Below are positions 61,437 to 64,000 of a DNA stretch of 64,000 nucleotides, piece after piece (within the stretch, counting starts at the first letter, position 1; each line of letters begins with the position of its first letter). The position numbers and the translations under genes are program-made. Below the pieces are notes generated by a model. It was not told the origin of the DNA and did not search any database. It saw only the letters and a program-made list of their open reading frames with translations. Where the stretch lies: contig CAJJDN010000124.1 in assembly GCA_905182985.1 (NCBI GenBank), forward strand, positions 62,001 to 126,000, written 5' to 3'. The DNA comes from Paramecium sonneborni (Eukaryota; Ciliophora; Oligohymenophorea; Peniculida; Parameciidae).

Positions 61437-64000
61437 TCATAAGCGTTATTATTGTCTAATTTTTGATTTTTCAATGACACTAAAAAGCTAGGCAGCATGT
61501 CTTTAGGACTTTTTGGGTTTCTTAACTTTCATCAAAACAACATCCAAATTGAATTAGGTAAAATAATGTTAAGTATTGAAGCATTAATCTATATCAAAAT
61601 CTATTCTTTATCTAGATTGATAAGCTATCTCTTCGATTTTGCTTAAGCTTTCTTCCTAAATTTTGGATAATGAATATGTTCTTTATTCTGTCCTAGATTA
61701 TTACATAATCATTTATGCCATTTATTGGTCAATATTTTAGTAAGATGAAGAATTTCCTTTTCTCAATTACCTAGACTTAGATGAAACACTGGCACGATGC
61801 ATTTAAAGTTAAGTAGTAGGTTAAGATATTTAGGAAGGTTATAATTAAGTAGCAGCAAAGGTTTAATTTAAATTAGATAAATCTTGAGATAGAGCTGATA
61901 TTGTGCTTCCCCGACGAGTTTGGATTTATGATAATTTAACAAAAGTTTTTCTACTAGCTCTAATATGTTTTATTTTTGGATTTTGTTTGTTGGAGTCTTT
62001 TTGATCAGAATCAGGTGAGATTTAAAGAAATTGGACTTTTTTATCAAGATTAGCATTCTTTCTCGAATTTTTGATTGGAACTTAATATTCCTCTTCATCT
62101 GAATCGTTATTACTACTAGGTGTATTTCCTGTTTTCATACTTAATAAGGTTTTTATCATATTACTATTTTGATTATTATTTATATAACCTAGAGTATCGA
62201 GATATTCATCAGTTAAATCTTCTAAAGGTATGATATTATTATCTACTATTTATTGAAGAGCTGCTTCTTGTAGAATTTGTTTGTCAAATCTAATTTTTTA
62301 GTTAATAATTCTTTTATATTTAAATCTTTAATTATCTTCATTTCTCATAAACTTCATTCTTATTCTGTCAAGGTTCACATGATAAAAAACGAATGGGCAT
62401 TTCATGAACTAGTGTGTCCATCTACATATATAACAAACTTCTCCATAGTTTTATTTTGCGTCATTGAATTGCATTTCATCTTTTAACATTTGATAGTTCT
62501 CTTCTTCTATTGGATCTTCCTTAATTATCTTAAAAAAGTCATCATATTCAATGTAAGCAATTTAACAAAACTTGGTTGTTCTAATAGAATAATCATATCT
62601 AGACTACATGATGAATTCTTTTTCACCTATAAATTTGCCAGCATTTATAATCGCTAATTGAGTTTCTCTATTAGCTTAATCACAAATTAAATTAATTTGT
62701 CCTTTCTATAAGAACAAAAGTTTATTAGCCAAATCATTTTGACCCTCCACAATCTCTTCAGGAGCCAATCTTTTCTCTCTTACATAACAACATAATTTTT
62801 TTACACTCTTCTCAGATAATGTTTTTTTAATAAGCCTGGAATTCATTAAGATATTAAGATATAGATCAATTGCTACCTATTCTTTTAACCTCTTATTTAA
62901 TGCATTCATCATATTCTCTCCAAACTCAGTATTCTCATCTTACATTTTTAAATAATATTCAAAGTATTTTCTTACAGAAAGTATCAATTACTTACTTAAT
63001 TACCTCTTTTTTACATAATTATTTAACTACATCATTTTCTATTTGTAAATTTATTCCTTTTCTGTCAACTATCTCAATATATTACCAATGCTAGATATTG
63101 TATATCCGAACAAACCACAAATCACCATTGCCATCAATATTACAAATATCCTCTCTAAATCACTCTATGGTACTATATCTCCATATCCAACAGTCAATGT
63201 TGTTATGGTACTAAAATAAAGTGAATGGATATATCTAGACACCCAATCTGCATCAATTATATTTTTTGAATCCAACCAAGAATATTTCCCTTCATCATAT
63301 TACATTTATCCTATCAAATTCCATAGGCAAGCACAACAATGTGATACAAATAATAATAAAAATACTGATTTAAACAATTCCAAAACTGTTTACATAGTTA
63401 TTGAAGGATTTATTGCTTCTTCTACTTAATCTATCAAAGTCTTTACTTTTGCCACTCTCAACATTAAAATATACTCTGTATATCGAATTTTAAATGATGA
63501 TAAGATGAATGGAATTGCTATTAATAAATCCCACCACAATTCATAACTAGCATAATTTCTAAAAATATCCTCATGGTTTTTATGGATCTATCCTTTACTG
63601 TAATAAGCTGTGAAAAAATTTATTATTATGTCTATGATGAATGTCCAAGAAGGTAGCGATTCAAAAAAAAATTAGTATACTATTCCTTCATTTTCAAAAC
63701 CAAATCCCAACTTCATTGGGATATAAAAAATATTCAAAATTATTTATACCAATAGAAATATATCCCACACCACCTTAAAATTTGAATCTGGATCTATAAT
63801 TGGAATGTGGCTCAATGCCTATTTTAAATTTTAACTGAGAATTTATATTTTATTCAGTTTTTACAATAAAACATCTGAATCACTTGCAGCATCTTAAATC
63901 AATTTTAGAATGTTCGCATTTAAAGATTTAAATTTTACTTATGTTGAATGATTTTTCATTTATTTTACGAACTTAGTCATGTAGAACATTATTCTCAGTC
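61437..64000 (-). CDS. Voltage-gated-type K+ channel with cyclic-nucleotide domain, 5' end missing
   Basis: 853 codons are visible without introns; the gene leaves the window on the right. In order: a pre-S1 segment (ALSHIPIIDPDSNFKVVWD), hydrophobic S1-S6 helices, an S4-like stretch with sparse positives (FKIRYTEYILMLRVAKVKT), and the pore TTLTVGYGDIVPQS with the K+ selectivity signature GYGD at about residue 274 of the visible part. A C-linker and a cyclic-nucleotide-binding-like domain follow (LLFLQKGQINLICDQ, GKFIGEKEFIMQSRYDYSIR), then CYICRWTHQFMKC and a 350-residue Ser/Gln-rich tail. This is the EAG/KAT/CNG-type K+ channel layout, strongly expanded in Paramecium, where such channels shape ciliary membrane potential. 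Whether the domain binds nucleotide is uncertain, since the usual cassette is only partly matched. Confidence 0.9.

Overview
The window reads as macronuclear DNA of a Paramecium-type ciliate, very probably Paramecium itself. It is very AT-rich. Long coding frames appear only if TAA and TAG are read as glutamine and TGA is the sole stop. Genes are broken by tiny introns: I placed 48, of which 47 are 21-30 nt, mostly GTA...TAG. Gene spacing is very short, and one gene looks like a trichocyst matrix protein, a product of Paramecium-type secretory organelles. Standard-code gene calling shreds nearly every gene here. All coordinates come from reading frames, splice phase and total coding length (always a multiple of 3); nothing was searched in a database.

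Left part (1-13.9 kb): the 5' end of an unknown minus-strand gene; a ULK/ATG1-like kinase (184-2048); a small protein (2230-2766) with a decayed paralogue beside it (3079-3598); a sperm-tail PG-rich-repeat protein with 11 repeats (4443-6390); two unknown minus genes; a cGMP-dependent-type protein kinase (8662-11125); and, diverging from it, a secreted glycosidase-like protein (11257-12816).

Middle (13.9-28.3 kb): an intronless 3225-residue protein carrying an anoctamin (TMEM16) membrane domain with about 850 residues before it and about 1900 after it. Three more plus-strand genes follow with gaps of 7 nt, -4 nt and 7 nt: an unknown basic protein, a short DUF4485-like protein and a transmembrane EGF/RING-H2 protein, then a further unknown gene. 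This dense block is the most unusual layout in the window.

28.5-45.1 kb: a helical protein, a 1688-residue secreted Gln/Glu/Asp-rich protein with 24-nt repeats, a charged protein, a coiled-coil protein and small genes. Two exact direct duplications (1213 and 1099 bp), each separated from its copy by or near one undetermined base (37592 and 44017), look like unmerged contig overlaps rather than biology.

45.6-64 kb: a second member of a small-protein family, a zinc-finger protein, a 14-MORN-repeat protein, an amidotransferase-like protein, a 1060-residue coiled-coil protein with a recurring motif, a TEY-type MAP kinase, two unknown genes, a trichocyst matrix protein, a MADS-box transcription factor with an exceptional 79-nt intron, and a cyclic-nucleotide-domain K+ channel running off the right edge. 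Several products (PG-rich-repeat, MORN and coiled-coil proteins, kinases, channel, anoctamin) suit cilia, cortex or signalling, but nothing in the sequence ties them into one pathway, and I see no convincing new defence or mobile system.
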